From: Candidatus Izemoplasma sp. | Lineage (GTDB): Bacteria > Bacillota_I > Bacilli_A > Izemoplasmatales > Izemoplasmataceae | Assembly: GCA_007132465.1 (NCBI GenBank) | Contig: SLOP01000013.1 | Span: 1-64,000 of the forward strand | DNA: 64,000 bases | Reading direction: 5' to 3' | Shown here: piece by piece, positions 52,962 to 61,454 of the stretch | How the letters are laid out: each line of letters starts with the position of its first letter | Numbering within the stretch: the stretch's first letter is position 1 | Made by a program: the position numbers and the translations under genes | The notes under the pieces: model-generated | Database searches by the model: none | Told to the model about the DNA's origin: nothing | The model's input: only the letters and a program-made list of their open reading frames with translations

Positions 52962-53534
52962 ATGTTCAAACGAGACATCCTGACCATCCCCAATGCATTG
53001 AGTTTTTCACGCATCGTCTTCTTACCACTTCTGATTGCGCTTGCGTTGATGCGCAAGGACACGGCCTTTTTAATCATTTTCATCGTGATCGGGTCGACCG
53101 ATGCCTTCGACGGCCTGGTGGCTCGCAAGTTCAACATGACCTCAGATTTTGGTAAAACCATCGATTCGCTTGCCGATTTGTTCTTCTATTTGGCCTGCGC
53201 GTGGTTCATGTATCAGCTCTTCCCACGGGTTCTAGAACCAAACCTGATGCTGCTGTATGTGTTTTTAAGCGTGTTGGCAATCTCATTTGTGGTGTCGTTT
53301 GTCCGCATCGGCAAACCGGTGATGATGCATACGTACTGGCTAAAACTCAATGCTGTGTTGGTTTACATGCTGATTATTCTGTCATTTTTTACCGACACGA
53401 CATGGTTTTTGGCCGCGATACTCGTGTCATTCCTAGGGGCGTTTGCCGAGGAAATCGCCATTTTCATCTTGTTTGGCGACGTCGATCCCGACACGCCGAG
53501 CATTCTATCGTTAATGCGCCGTAAAATCGTTTAA
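52962..53534 (+). CDS. CDP-alcohol phosphatidyltransferase family enzyme
   Basis: A membrane enzyme of 190 residues that swaps CMP of CDP-diacylglycerol for an alcohol. The complete signature DX2DGX2ARX8GX3DX3D is present in STDAFDGLVARKFNMTSDFG followed by KTIDSLAD. Six helices fit the family. Glycerol 3-phosphate (PgsA) is the commonest acceptor and would match the PgpA-type phosphatase at 13322; serine is the alternative. CCCCGGAGG precedes ATG 52962. Confidence 0.88.
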   Translation: MFKRDILTIPNALSFSRIVFLPLLIALALMRKDTAFLIIFIVIGSTDAFDGLVARKFNMTSDFGKTIDSLADLFFYLACAWFMYQLFPRVLEPNLMLLYVFLSVLAISFVVSFVRIGKPVMMHTYWLKLNAVLVYMLIILSFFTDTTWFLAAILVSFLGAFAEEIAIFILFGDVDPDTPSILSLMRRKIV

Positions 53535-53536
53535 AC

Positions 53537-53561
53537 AAGGGACGCACCCGCGTCCCTTTTT
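53537..53561 (+). terminator. Terminator after the CDP-alcohol phosphatidyltransferase
   Basis: Stem AAGGGACGC/GCGTCCCTT, ACCC loop, T tract. Confidence 0.9.
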
Positions 53562-53611
53562 CCACGCTTTTGCGCGGATGATCAAACCCTCATGTGGGTT
53601 TGTCGAAAGCG

Positions 53612-53641
53612 TTGCCATTTAGGTCCGTGTTTTGCTATAAT
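53612..53641 (+). promoter_or_regulatory. Promoter of the EF-G-like gene
   Basis: TTGCCA (53612-53617), 18 bp, TATAAT (53636-53641), extended by TGC. Confidence 0.75.
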
Positions 53642-53680
53642 GTAGTTAGCGCGAATTTTACTAATGGAAGGATGAGTCCC

Positions 53681-55762
53681 TTGAAAAAGTACGATATCGA
53701 TCGCATTCGTACGATTGCGATCACCGGCCATCTTGGTTCCGGCAAGACATCATTCACGGAATCGGCGTTGTTTTTGGCTGGGGCGAAAGAAAAAAAGGGC
53801 CGTGTCGAAGATAAAAACACGGCATCGGATTACCTCGTCGAGGAACAGAACAAGCAATCGTCTTTGTCGATGAGTCTGATTCCCATCGAGCACGAAGGAT
53901 ACAAGTTTAACCTACTGGACACCCCGGGCAGCGAAGAGTTTGTTGCTGAATTAAACCAGGCGCTTCACGTGTCTAAAGGGGCGGTGCTCGTGCTCGATGG
54001 CACTAAAGGCATTGACATCGGCAGCGAACGCATCTTGGACGAACTGACCGAACGGCATGTTCCAACGGTGGTGTTCATCAACAAGATGGACAAGCAAAAC
54101 ATCAAGTTTGATGAACTGATCACGAAAATCCGCGACAAAATCGGCTATCAAGCCGTGCCGTTTTTGTGGCCGATTGGTCAAGCCGACGATTTCAAAGGAT
54201 ACGTCGACCTCGTGGATATGAAAACCCGCTTGTTCGACGGTGAAAAAGTCGTTGAAGGGGACGTGCCCGAGGAACTGGTGGCGGAAGTTGAGGGTCACCG
54301 CGAACAAATTGTTGAATCGGTTGCGGAAACGTCAGAAGAGCTGCTTGAGAAGCATTTTGGGGGCGAAGCGTTGACGCAAGAGGAAATCTACGACGGCTTA
54401 CGTCAGGGCGTGCTGTCTGGTGAACTAAAACCGATCATCATCGGCAGCGCCGAGAAAAACATCGGCATCATTGCGGTGCTTGAGATGATTGCGAAGTTCA
54501 TGCCGGCGCCCAACGATTTAAAAGCGATGAAAGCTAAGAACCCCGAAACCGATGAAGAACTCACGCTTGATACCAAAGAAGACGCCCCTTTTGCAGGGTA
54601 CGTCTTTAAGACGACCGTCGACCCCTTCATCGGCAGCGTTAACCTCGTTAAGGTGTTCTCAGGAACCCTTAAGAGCGGCGACGAAATCATGATTACCAAC
54701 ACCAAGAAAACAGCCAAAGTGGGCACCATTTTCACCGTCCGCGGCAAAGAACAGATTGATGTCGACAGCATCGGCGCCGGCGACATCGGTGCCGTCACGA
54801 AAATCGATAGCATCTTCACCGGCTGCAGCATTGCCGACCCGAAAAAACCCGTGGTCTTCAAAGCAGCGGAGATGCCTAAACCGACACTTTACCTCGGCAT
54901 CAACCCGAAACAAAAACAAGACGAAGACAAACTCTCAAGCTCGCTCAGACGCCTGAACGTTGAGGACCCATCCTTTGAAGTTCGCCGAAACAGCGAAACC
55001 GCCCAGCTCCTCATCGGTGGTCAAGGCATGACCCACATCGGCTTCGTGTTGGATAAGATGCGCAACATGTTTAAAGTCGAGGTCGAAACGTCGGATCAGA
55101 AAATCGTCTACCGTGAAACCATTAAGAAAAAAGTTGAGGCCGAAGGCCGTCATAAAAAGCAATCCGGCGGCGCCGGACAGTTTGGTGTGGTTCAAATGCG
55201 TTTTGAACCGCTCAATCCCAACGAAACCGAATTTGAGTTTGAAGAAGTCATTCATGGTGGCACGGTGCCAAAAAACTTCCATCCGGCGGTGGAAAAAGGC
55301 CTGATCGACGTGCTGCAAAAAGGGCCCTTAGCCGGATTCCCGGTCATCGGTGTGAAAGCGACGCTATACGACGGCAGCTACCATCCGGTTGATTCCAACG
55401 AAATCTCGTTTAAACTCGCGGCAGCCCTGGCGTTTAGAAACGCCTGTAAAATTGCCAAGCCGACCATTCTCGAACCTATCATGAAAGTCGAAATCGTCGT
55501 CAAAGACGATTACGTCGGTGACGTCATGGGCGATGTCAACAAACGCCGTGGGCGTGTGTTGAGCATGGATCCGATTTCTGGAAGCCGTCAGAAGATCACC
55601 GCAGAAATTCCAGAAGCGGAGATCACTAAATACACCATCGACCTCAAAGGCATGACCCAAGGCAGCGGCTTTTATCAACGGGAGTTTGCCCGCTTTGATG
55701 AAGTGCCGGAGAACCTCGTCGCCAAAATCGTAGAAGCTCATCAAGACGAAGACAAAAAGTAA
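53681..55762 (+). CDS. EF-G-like translation factor GTPase (EF-G2 type)
   Basis: A 693-residue five-domain EF-G paralogue. The G domain has ITGHLGSGKTSFTE where canonical EF-G has AHIDAGKTT, LLDTPGSEEF (G3) and FINKMD (G4). Domains II to V follow, with GGAGQFGVVQMRFEP and the domain V KVEIVVKDDYVGDVMGD region. The altered P loop and the missing EF-G-type switch I mark it as the second-paralogue group, not the main translocase. Best start is TTG 53681, eight bases after AAGGA and beginning MKKYDIDRIRTIA; ATG 53672 is too close to the site. Function of this paralogue is poorly known. Confidence 0.88.
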   Translation: MKKYDIDRIRTIAITGHLGSGKTSFTESALFLAGAKEKKGRVEDKNTASDYLVEEQNKQSSLSMSLIPIEHEGYKFNLLDTPGSEEFVAELNQALHVSKGAVLVLDGTKGIDIGSERILDELTERHVPTVVFINKMDKQNIKFDELITKIRDKIGYQAVPFLWPIGQADDFKGYVDLVDMKTRLFDGEKVVEGDVPEELVAEVEGHREQIVESVAETSEELLEKHFGGEALTQEEIYDGLRQGVLSGELKPIIIGSAEKNIGIIAVLEMIAKFMPAPNDLKAMKAKNPETDEELTLDTKEDAPFAGYVFKTTVDPFIGSVNLVKVFSGTLKSGDEIMITNTKKTAKVGTIFTVRGKEQIDVDSIGAGDIGAVTKIDSIFTGCSIADPKKPVVFKAAEMPKPTLYLGINPKQKQDEDKLSSSLRRLNVEDPSFEVRRNSETAQLLIGGQGMTHIGFVLDKMRNMFKVEVETSDQKIVYRETIKKKVEAEGRHKKQSGGAGQFGVVQMRFEPLNPNETEFEFEEVIHGGTVPKNFHPAVEKGLIDVLQKGPLAGFPVIGVKATLYDGSYHPVDSNEISFKLAAALAFRNACKIAKPTILEPIMKVEIVVKDDYVGDVMGDVNKRRGRVLSMDPISGSRQKITAEIPEAEITKYTIDLKGMTQGSGFYQREFARFDEVPENLVAKIVEAHQDEDKK

Positions 55763-55782
55763 TCCCCGCCTAGTAAGCATAT

Positions 55783-55834
55783 AAAACGCACCCCTGAACG
55801 CGGACATTCAGACCGTAAAGGGGTGCGTTTTTTA
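55783..55834. terminator. Terminator between the EF-G-like and SRAP genes
   Basis: Stem AACGCACCCCT/AGGGGTGCGTT (55785-55795 with 55819-55829) with a 23-nt loop and six T on the plus side; fewer A on the other side. Confidence 0.75.
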
Positions 55835-56503
55835 GTGTGGCTTCTGCCGCGGGGTAAGGCACATGGGATCGTCGATGTCACCGCGATTCACGCAATCATC
55901 CACCGCCAACGACATCAAGGCCTCGTCGGGAAAAGGCACGAGGTGTTGATGTGCCTCAGACGGGGAGCTTTGTAACCACCCGGACGCTGCTTCAGGGGTG
56001 AACATCACGGGCATGCGATGGTGGATGGGTGAGACGACGCCGTTGGCTGTCGTGGTCAACACGACGGCAGCGAACCCCGATGACGTCTCAGCGGTTTTTT
56101 GGTAGATTCCCGCCAATAAGAAAGGGCGACGCTCAGGAAGATAAAAGTGATAAGGGACGCGCTTGCCTTCGCTTTTGTGCCATTCATAAAACCCATCGGC
56201 GACGAACACACATCGACGTGAAATGAACGCCTCAGCAAAGGTCGGTTTGTTCATCACTGTTTCTCCTCGCGCATTAATCAAGTTTTGTGAGGCGGACGTT
56301 GCCCATTTAGGCTTGTATCCCCAGCGAATCGCACCGGCGCGAAAGCATATGCCATCATGGACAATGGCGAGCACATCTTGTCCCGGGGCGATGTTGTAGC
56401 GTGGATGCGCCAAGGCAATCGGGGCAGTGTCAATGGTAAAGTGATCGGCAAGGAAAGCATTCATTTGCGCACCATCCAGTGTCAACGTGAAACGACCGCA
56501 CAT
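55832..56503 (-). CDS. yedK: SRAP-family abasic-site DNA-protein crosslinker (YedK/HMCES)
   Basis: Protects single-stranded DNA abasic sites by forming a thiazolidine link through its N-terminal cysteine. The 223-residue protein begins MCGRFTLT (Cys2 exposed after Met removal), has NARGET (conserved Asn and Glu), CVFVADGFYEWHKS and HHRMPV with the catalytic histidine. ATG 56503 follows GGGTGAGTGA, and an extended -10 (TGCTATAAT, 56541-56549 minus) drives it. Together with pcrA, ligA and uvrA it adds to repair capacity. Confidence 0.93.
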   Translation of the reverse strand: MCGRFTLTLDGAQMNAFLADHFTIDTAPIALAHPRYNIAPGQDVLAIVHDGICFRAGAIRWGYKPKWATSASQNLINARGETVMNKPTFAEAFISRRCVFVADGFYEWHKSEGKRVPYHFYLPERRPFLLAGIYQKTAETSSGFAAVVLTTTANGVVSPIHHRMPVMFTPEAASGWLQSSPSEAHQHLVPFPDEALMSLAVDDCVNRGDIDDPMCLTPRQKPH

Positions 56504-56540
56504 GTCACTCACCCTTTCGGTTGGAGATGATTGGGCCTTC

Positions 56541-56549
56541 ATTATAGCA
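56541..56549 (-). promoter_or_regulatory. yedK promoter (extended -10)
   Basis: TGCTATAAT on the minus strand, 38 bp before the start. Confidence 0.6.
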
Positions 56550-56571
56550 TACCGTGGTGATTGACCTCGCG

Positions 56572-56644
56572 GTATAAAAAACTAAAAGTAAAATAAAATC
56601 CTTTTACAAAGGGGTATATAGTATATAATATGTAATACTAAAAC
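56572..56644 (+). promoter_or_regulatory. AT-rich region upstream of the hydrogenase promoter
   Basis: More than 80% A+T, sharply different from its surroundings, with overlapping TATA and GTATATA strings near 56625. It may be an UP element or bind a regulator; no Rex- or Fnr-type palindrome was found. Confidence 0.4.
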
Positions 56645-56673
56645 TTGATATATAATACAGAAAAATGTATACT
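56645..56673 (+). promoter_or_regulatory. hydCBA promoter
   Basis: TTGATA (56645-56650), exactly 17 bp, TATACT (56668-56673). Start near 56680 gives a 115-nt leader. Confidence 0.75.
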
Positions 56674-56679
56674 GTAGGC

Positions 56680-56794
56680 GGGTGAAACCAACGAACTAAC
56701 CGAGGCAATCCATGCCACGTCCAAGACATAAACCGATTCACCCTACGCGATGATGTGGTTTTTTCAGGATAAATCTTTAATCAAAGGAGCGATT
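56680..56794 (+). promoter_or_regulatory. Structured leader of hydCBA
   Basis: GGGTGAA (56680-56686) pairs with TTCACCC (56737-56743), enclosing the hairpin GGCA-ATCCA-TGCC (56704-56716). A six-T run lies at 56759-56764, and the ribosome site AAAGGAG follows. Possible riboregulator; class unknown. Confidence 0.4.
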
Positions 56795-57259
56795 ATGGAA
56801 CTAAAGCGAATACTGGAAAAATACCCGAAACGTCAAGATTGTTTAATCGATGTGTTGCTCGATGTTCAAAACACGAAATCGACGCGCCACCTGACCGAGG
56901 TGGAACTCGCGCGCGTATCGGAACACCTAGGGCTACCTGAAAGCCATGTTTTCAGCGTGGTCTCTTTTTATTCATTCTTCTCGATGACACCACGCGGCAA
57001 GCACATTTTGCAGGTGTGCCGAGACGTGCCGTGTTACCTCAATGACACGTTTAACGTGCACGAAACATTGGAATCCATGCTGGGGATTAAGACGGGCGAC
57101 ACCACTGAGGACGGGTTGTTTACCTTGGAGTACTCGAGCTGCTTAGGGTGCTGTGATCAAGCGCCGGTGATGCGTGTGAATGATACGGTGTATGGTAACT
57201 TGACGCCCGATAAGCTACGAGCCATTATCTCAGAATGCAGGAGTGATGATGATGCGTGA
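56795..57259 (+). CDS. hydC: [FeFe]-hydrogenase subunit, NuoE-like
   Basis: Thioredoxin-like [2Fe-2S] protein of 154 residues that passes electrons between the NADH module and HydA. Ligands are Cys75 and Cys80 (CRDVPC) and Cys116 and Cys120 (CLGCC), the CX4C and CX3C spacing of NuoE/HydC. AAAGGAG precedes ATG 56795; earlier in-frame ATG codons at 56750 lack a site. It overlaps hydB by 8 bp and the three subunits form one operon. Confidence 0.94.
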   Translation: MELKRILEKYPKRQDCLIDVLLDVQNTKSTRHLTEVELARVSEHLGLPESHVFSVVSFYSFFSMTPRGKHILQVCRDVPCYLNDTFNVHETLESMLGIKTGDTTEDGLFTLEYSSCLGCCDQAPVMRVNDTVYGNLTPDKLRAIISECRSDDDA

Positions 57260-58520
57260 ACACAAACTTATCACCGCTCGCATCGGCAAGATTAACCCTG
57301 AATCCATCGACGACTACCTGAAACACGACGGATACACGATGCTTGAAAAAGCCTTGTCGATGCGTCGTATCGAAATTCATGACCACTTTGAAGCGTCGCG
57401 ATTACGCGGTCGCGGCGGTGCCGGTTTTCCTGTGGCAGTGAAACTGATGGCGCTGGCTAAGGAGAGTCGAACGCCCAAATACGTTGTGTGCAATGCCGAC
57501 GAAGGTGAACCCGGCAACTTCAAGGATCGGTATTTGATGGAAAACAATCCACATCAAATTATCGAAGGCATGCTCATCGCTGCCTACGCCACGGTGGCGA
57601 CGGAAGGCTATATCTACATTCGCGGCGAGTACGCCAACGCCATGCGCATTATGCAAAAGGCGCTTGACGACGCAAGAGAACGTGGGTTTCTAGGGAAAAA
57701 CATTCTAAACAAGCGCTTCTCATTCGACATAGAAATTCGCTCGGGCGCTGGGTCGTATGTGTGCGGCGAAGAATTCGCGTTGTTGGAATCGATTGAAGGC
57801 AAAGCCGGGCGCACGCGTGTGAAACCTCCATTTCCCACATCCGTGGGCTTGTTTGGGCAACCAACCCTCATCAATAACGTCGAAACCCTCGCCACCTTCC
57901 CGTCGATTATCGACATGGGAGGAAAAGCGTATGCAGAGATTGGCACCGAGACATCGACCGGCACCAAACTCATTAGTTTGTCCGGAAACATCAAGCACAA
58001 AGGCGTATTCGAAGTGCCGTTCGGCATGTCGATGCGCGACATTATCGAAAAACTCGGAGGCGGTGTCCCCGGGGGCCATAAAATCAAGATGATTCAACTC
58101 GGCGGTGCCTGTGGCCCGATTATTCCTGAGTACATGCTCGACATGGTCATTGATTTTGAACGGTTTGAAGAGTTCGAATCTAAGACAGGTGCCGGGGCCA
58201 TCATCGTCATTGATGATCGCTTTGATGTTTTCGACATTTTACGACGGATATCGGCGTTTTTTGAACATGAATCGTGCGGCAAGTGCACGCCGTGTCGAGA
58301 AGGCAACTTGCACATGTTGAAGACGGTTGAGAAGTTCGTTAATTACAACGCAACTGACAAAGATTTGAACGCGCTTGAATCGCTTGCGCGCGTGATGCAT
58401 CAAACGTCGCTATGCGGCCTAGGACAAACCGCGCCGACGGCTGTCATATCCACGTTGCACTACTTCCGTTTCGCCTACTTGAACCGAATCGAAGAAAGCA
58501 ACATCGAGGAGGCTGTGTAA
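57252..58520 (+). CDS. hydB: [FeFe]-hydrogenase subunit, NuoF-like NADH dehydrogenase module
   Basis: Carries FMN, the NAD(H) site and one [4Fe-4S] cluster. The 422-residue protein has GRGGAGFPVAVKL and CNADEGEPGNFKDR (NADH/FMN binding) and ESCGKCTPCREG plus a later LCGLGQTAP cysteine (cluster). It has no extra N-terminal [2Fe-2S] domain and no C-terminal ferredoxin domain, which the long HydB of the Thermotoga bifurcating enzyme has; the short form is like NuoF and like NADH-dependent, probably non-bifurcating trimeric hydrogenases. Start among three tandem ATGs; 57252 has the best spacing after AGGAG. Confidence 0.94.
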   Translation: MREHKLITARIGKINPESIDDYLKHDGYTMLEKALSMRRIEIHDHFEASRLRGRGGAGFPVAVKLMALAKESRTPKYVVCNADEGEPGNFKDRYLMENNPHQIIEGMLIAAYATVATEGYIYIRGEYANAMRIMQKALDDARERGFLGKNILNKRFSFDIEIRSGAGSYVCGEEFALLESIEGKAGRTRVKPPFPTSVGLFGQPTLINNVETLATFPSIIDMGGKAYAEIGTETSTGTKLISLSGNIKHKGVFEVPFGMSMRDIIEKLGGGVPGGHKIKMIQLGGACGPIIPEYMLDMVIDFERFEEFESKTGAGAIIVIDDRFDVFDILRRISAFFEHESCGKCTPCREGNLHMLKTVEKFVNYNATDKDLNALESLARVMHQTSLCGLGQTAPTAVISTLHYFRFAYLNRIEESNIEEAV

Positions 58521-58521
58521 C

Positions 58522-60243
58522 ATGGCAAAAATTAAAATAAACAACATGCCGTTGAACGTGCCTGATGGCATAACCATTCTTGAAGCAGCCAAGGAAAACA
58601 ATTTTAACATTCCAACGCTGTGTTATTACCCAGATTTGGACATCAAATCAGATTGCCGGGTATGTGTCGTCGAAGTCAAAGGGCACAAAGGGTTGAGCAC
58701 CTCGTGTTCGACACCGATTTACGACGGCATGGAAATCAAAATCAATTCACCGCGGGCCCAAAACGCCCGCAAGGCGATTGTTGAGATGATGTTGGCTAAT
58801 CACGATGCCAACTGCACCGCGTGTGTACGCAACATGAACTGTGAACTGCAGCGTTTGGCAGAATCACTCGGCATTCATGAGAACCGCTTTGACACCGTGC
58901 TTCAAGAGAAAGCCATAGAACAATCCAACCCATCGATCGTTCGAAACGCTAACCGCTGCATTAAATGTGGACGGTGCGTCGACGTCTGCAAAACCGTGCA
59001 AGGCATGTCGGTCCTCGAGACGGCGGGGCGTTCTCATGATGCACAGGTTAGCCCGGCTTATGGCAAGGAACTGAAAGATGTGTTCTGTACGTATTGTGGT
59101 CAGTGTTCGGCGGTGTGCCCCGTCGGCGCCATCATGGAAAAAGACCACACGCACAACGTGTGGGACGCGCTTGATAACGGAGACAAACACGTTATCGTTC
59201 AAGTGGCGCCAGCCATCCGTGTGTCGCTAGGCGAAGAACTCAACCTTCCCCTAGGCAGCATCGTCACCGGTAAGATGGTGGCGGCGCTTAAAATGCTTGG
59301 CTTCGATCGTGTCTTTGACACCAACTTCACCGCCGACTTAACCATCATCGAAGAAGGCCACGAGTTGATTGGCCGCCTAAAAGAACGCGGTAAATTACCG
59401 TTAATCACCTCGTGTTGTCCGGGATGGATAAACTATTGCGAACAGGAGTTCCCCGACCTCATCGATCATTTATCGTCATGCAAATCTCCGCAGCAAATGT
59501 TTGGGTCCTTGGCCAAAACGTATTACGCCCAACGCGAAGGCATCAATCCTGATGATATATACGTGGTCTCCGTGATGCCATGCACGGCCAAGAAGTTTGA
59601 AGCGGAGCGACCGGAGATGCGCGTGAACGGAAAGGATCCGGATGTGGATGCGGTGTTGACAACGCGTGAACTTGCGAAGATGATCAAGCAGATGGGCATT
59701 GACTTCGATAACCTCCGAGAACAGAAGTTTGATAAGCCCGATGAAGTAACCAGCGGGGCCGCGGCCATCTTCGGCGCCACCGGTGGTGTCATGGAAGCCG
59801 CGTTGCGAAGCGTGAAAGAAATCCTTGAAGAACGGCCACTTGAGAAGCTGGACTTCGACACCGTGCGGGGCACCGACGGTATCCGTGAAGCGGAAGTGGA
59901 AATTAGCGGTCAGACCCATCACGTGGCCGTGGCACACACACTTGCCAACGCGCGCACGCTGGCTCAAAAAGTGCGCGAGGGTGGCACACCGTATTCATTC
60001 ATCGAAATCATGGCGTGCCCTGGCGGATGCGTCGGCGGTGGCGGACAGCCATACGGCACAACCTCAGAGCGGAGTCGCGAGCGTATTTATTCGATTTACC
60101 AGGTCGATCGCCTAACGAAAATCCGTAAATCCCACGATAACGCCGCGGTCATGAACCTCTACAGCAACTATCTCGGCGATCCCTCGGGTGAAAAAGCCCA
60201 TGAATTATTGCATACGCATTATGTGAACCGCCGCAAAAAATAA
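58522..60243 (+). CDS. hydA: [FeFe]-hydrogenase catalytic subunit
   Basis: Reduces protons to H2 with electrons from HydB/HydC. The 573-residue protein has, in order, a [2Fe-2S] domain (Cys34, 45, 48, 62), the His-ligated [4Fe-4S] site (His94, Cys98, 101, 107), two [4Fe-4S] clusters (Cys146, 149, 152, 156 and Cys189, 192, 195, 199) and the H-cluster domain with L1 TSCCPGW (296-302), L2 MPCTAKKFE (352-360) and L3 MACPGGCVGGGGQP (Cys499, Cys503). All H-cluster ligands are present. GAGGAGG precedes ATG 58522. The maturases hydE, hydF and hydG are not in this window. Confidence 0.97.
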   Translation: MAKIKINNMPLNVPDGITILEAAKENNFNIPTLCYYPDLDIKSDCRVCVVEVKGHKGLSTSCSTPIYDGMEIKINSPRAQNARKAIVEMMLANHDANCTACVRNMNCELQRLAESLGIHENRFDTVLQEKAIEQSNPSIVRNANRCIKCGRCVDVCKTVQGMSVLETAGRSHDAQVSPAYGKELKDVFCTYCGQCSAVCPVGAIMEKDHTHNVWDALDNGDKHVIVQVAPAIRVSLGEELNLPLGSIVTGKMVAALKMLGFDRVFDTNFTADLTIIEEGHELIGRLKERGKLPLITSCCPGWINYCEQEFPDLIDHLSSCKSPQQMFGSLAKTYYAQREGINPDDIYVVSVMPCTAKKFEAERPEMRVNGKDPDVDAVLTTRELAKMIKQMGIDFDNLREQKFDKPDEVTSGAAAIFGATGGVMEAALRSVKEILEERPLEKLDFDTVRGTDGIREAEVEISGQTHHVAVAHTLANARTLAQKVREGGTPYSFIEIMACPGGCVGGGGQPYGTTSERSRERIYSIYQVDRLTKIRKSHDNAAVMNLYSNYLGDPSGEKAHELLHTHYVNRRKK

Positions 60244-60248
60244 GGATG

Positions 60249-60278
60249 AAGCGCTCGGGCGTACCCGAGCGCTTTTTA
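60249..60278 (+). terminator. hydA terminator
   Basis: Stem AGCGCTCGGG/CCCGAGCGCT (60250-60259 with 60264-60273), CGTA loop, T tract. Confidence 0.93.
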
Positions 60279-60383
60279 ACGGTAAGATGGTCATCCATTA
60301 TGGTAGGATAACGGGGAATGCTTGAGCGGATGAGGCGTGGTTTGCTATGGTTTAGATGAACACAACAAGAGAGGAGGAAAACC

Positions 60384-61343
60384 ATGAAACGTTTTGCCGT
60401 GGTTTTGTTGGTTAGCGTGTTCGCGTTTGGGCTTGGCGCGTGTGATCAAGCATCAATATCGATCGTGGACGGCGTGCGTGCGACACGCATTGACACGCCG
60501 CGTGTGGATGGCGAACATGAACTGAATGATTACGAGGTTGTGGTCATTGAGAGCCGTGAAGCGCTTGTGGCCACCATCGAGTCGACCACCGACCACGATT
60601 TAGGGTATAAGGCGCATGGCGATTCAGTGGCTTTCGTCGACTTCACCGATGCGTTTGATGAGGCGTACTTTGCATCCAACATCATCATCCTGATTATCAT
60701 CGATGAGTTTAGCCAATCAGTGCGCCACCGTGTAGCCGATGTGCACAGCGACCAAGGGCAATTGGGGTTACACGTGGAACGTTTGATTCCGCCGGTGCAT
60801 GTCGATGCGCTTGGTTCGTGGCATCTCGTGGTTGAACTCGACCGCGAAAGGTTCGACGCCGATACGGTTGATGTGCGTATGACGACGTACCAGGAAATGC
60901 CTTATGAAGGCGGTTTCAACGCCGCGCGGACCTGGGCGCCGTATGATGAGGTGTCCGAAGGGTTGTACATCATCGAGACACACGAGGCGTTGCTCGCTTA
61001 CCTTGAGGCGAATGAAGCGACCTTCAATTTTGATAGCACGTTCGGTGGGCATGCTTCGTTCCGCGACGTGGTCGGGCAGTACGACGAGGCGTATTTTGCA
61101 ACCAGGAAACTCGCCTTTGTCGTCGTCGTCGAAGCGAGTGGCTCAAACTACCACCGTTTCATCGGGCCGCGCTTCCTCGAGGACGGCACATTGGAATTGC
61201 GCTTTGAACGTGTCACACCGATCGTCGGTACCACTGACATCGCGATATGGCATCTCATCGTCGAACTCGATAAAGGAGAGCACGCAGCCGATAATGTCGT
61301 GACGCGATTTACGGACACGTACCTTGATGACAGCGCGTCGTAG
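60384..61343 (+). CDS. Lipoprotein with two tandem repeats, unknown
   Basis: Exported, lipid-anchored protein of 319 residues: MKRFAVVLLVSVFAFGLGAC with lipobox Cys20. The mature part consists of two similar units, about 52-166 and 194-306. Both share ES(or ET)xEALxA.., (F/Y)DEAYFA and WHL(V/I)VELD(R/K) at matching places (DEAYFA at 92-97 and 234-239; WHL at 146-148 and 289-291). Very acidic. GGAGG precedes ATG 60384. I recognise no family; a binding or sensory role on the outer face is a guess. Confidence 0.75.
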   Translation: MKRFAVVLLVSVFAFGLGACDQASISIVDGVRATRIDTPRVDGEHELNDYEVVVIESREALVATIESTTDHDLGYKAHGDSVAFVDFTDAFDEAYFASNIIILIIIDEFSQSVRHRVADVHSDQGQLGLHVERLIPPVHVDALGSWHLVVELDRERFDADTVDVRMTTYQEMPYEGGFNAARTWAPYDEVSEGLYIIETHEALLAYLEANEATFNFDSTFGGHASFRDVVGQYDEAYFATRKLAFVVVVEASGSNYHRFIGPRFLEDGTLELRFERVTPIVGTTDIAIWHLIVELDKGEHAADNVVTRFTDTYLDDSAS

Positions 61344-61346
61344 CAT

Positions 61347-61372
61347 AAAGAACCTTGCCGGAGGTTCTTTTC
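61347..61372 (+). terminator. Terminator after the two-repeat lipoprotein
   Basis: Stem AAAGAACCT/AGGTTCTTT, loop TGCCGG, short T tract. Confidence 0.85.
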
Positions 61373-61427
61373 TTCGAGTGAGACGCAAACAAAAGCAGGA
61401 AACAAGGGATACGTTTTCGACCTGTTT

Positions 61428-61436
61428 TGATATAAT
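61428..61436 (+). promoter_or_regulatory. Promoter (extended -10) of the CDGSH gene
   Basis: TGATATAAT, 19 bp before the start, so the leader is about 10 nt. Confidence 0.55.
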
Positions 61437-61454
61437 GGGTGTAGGAGGGATATC

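Noticed and set aside
56549-56590. preQ1-I-like tail (ATAAAAAACTAA) after a short GC stem
   Set aside because: The stem loop lacks the conserved loop bases that pair with the tail, and it lies upstream of the hydrogenase promoter, so it would not be in that transcript.
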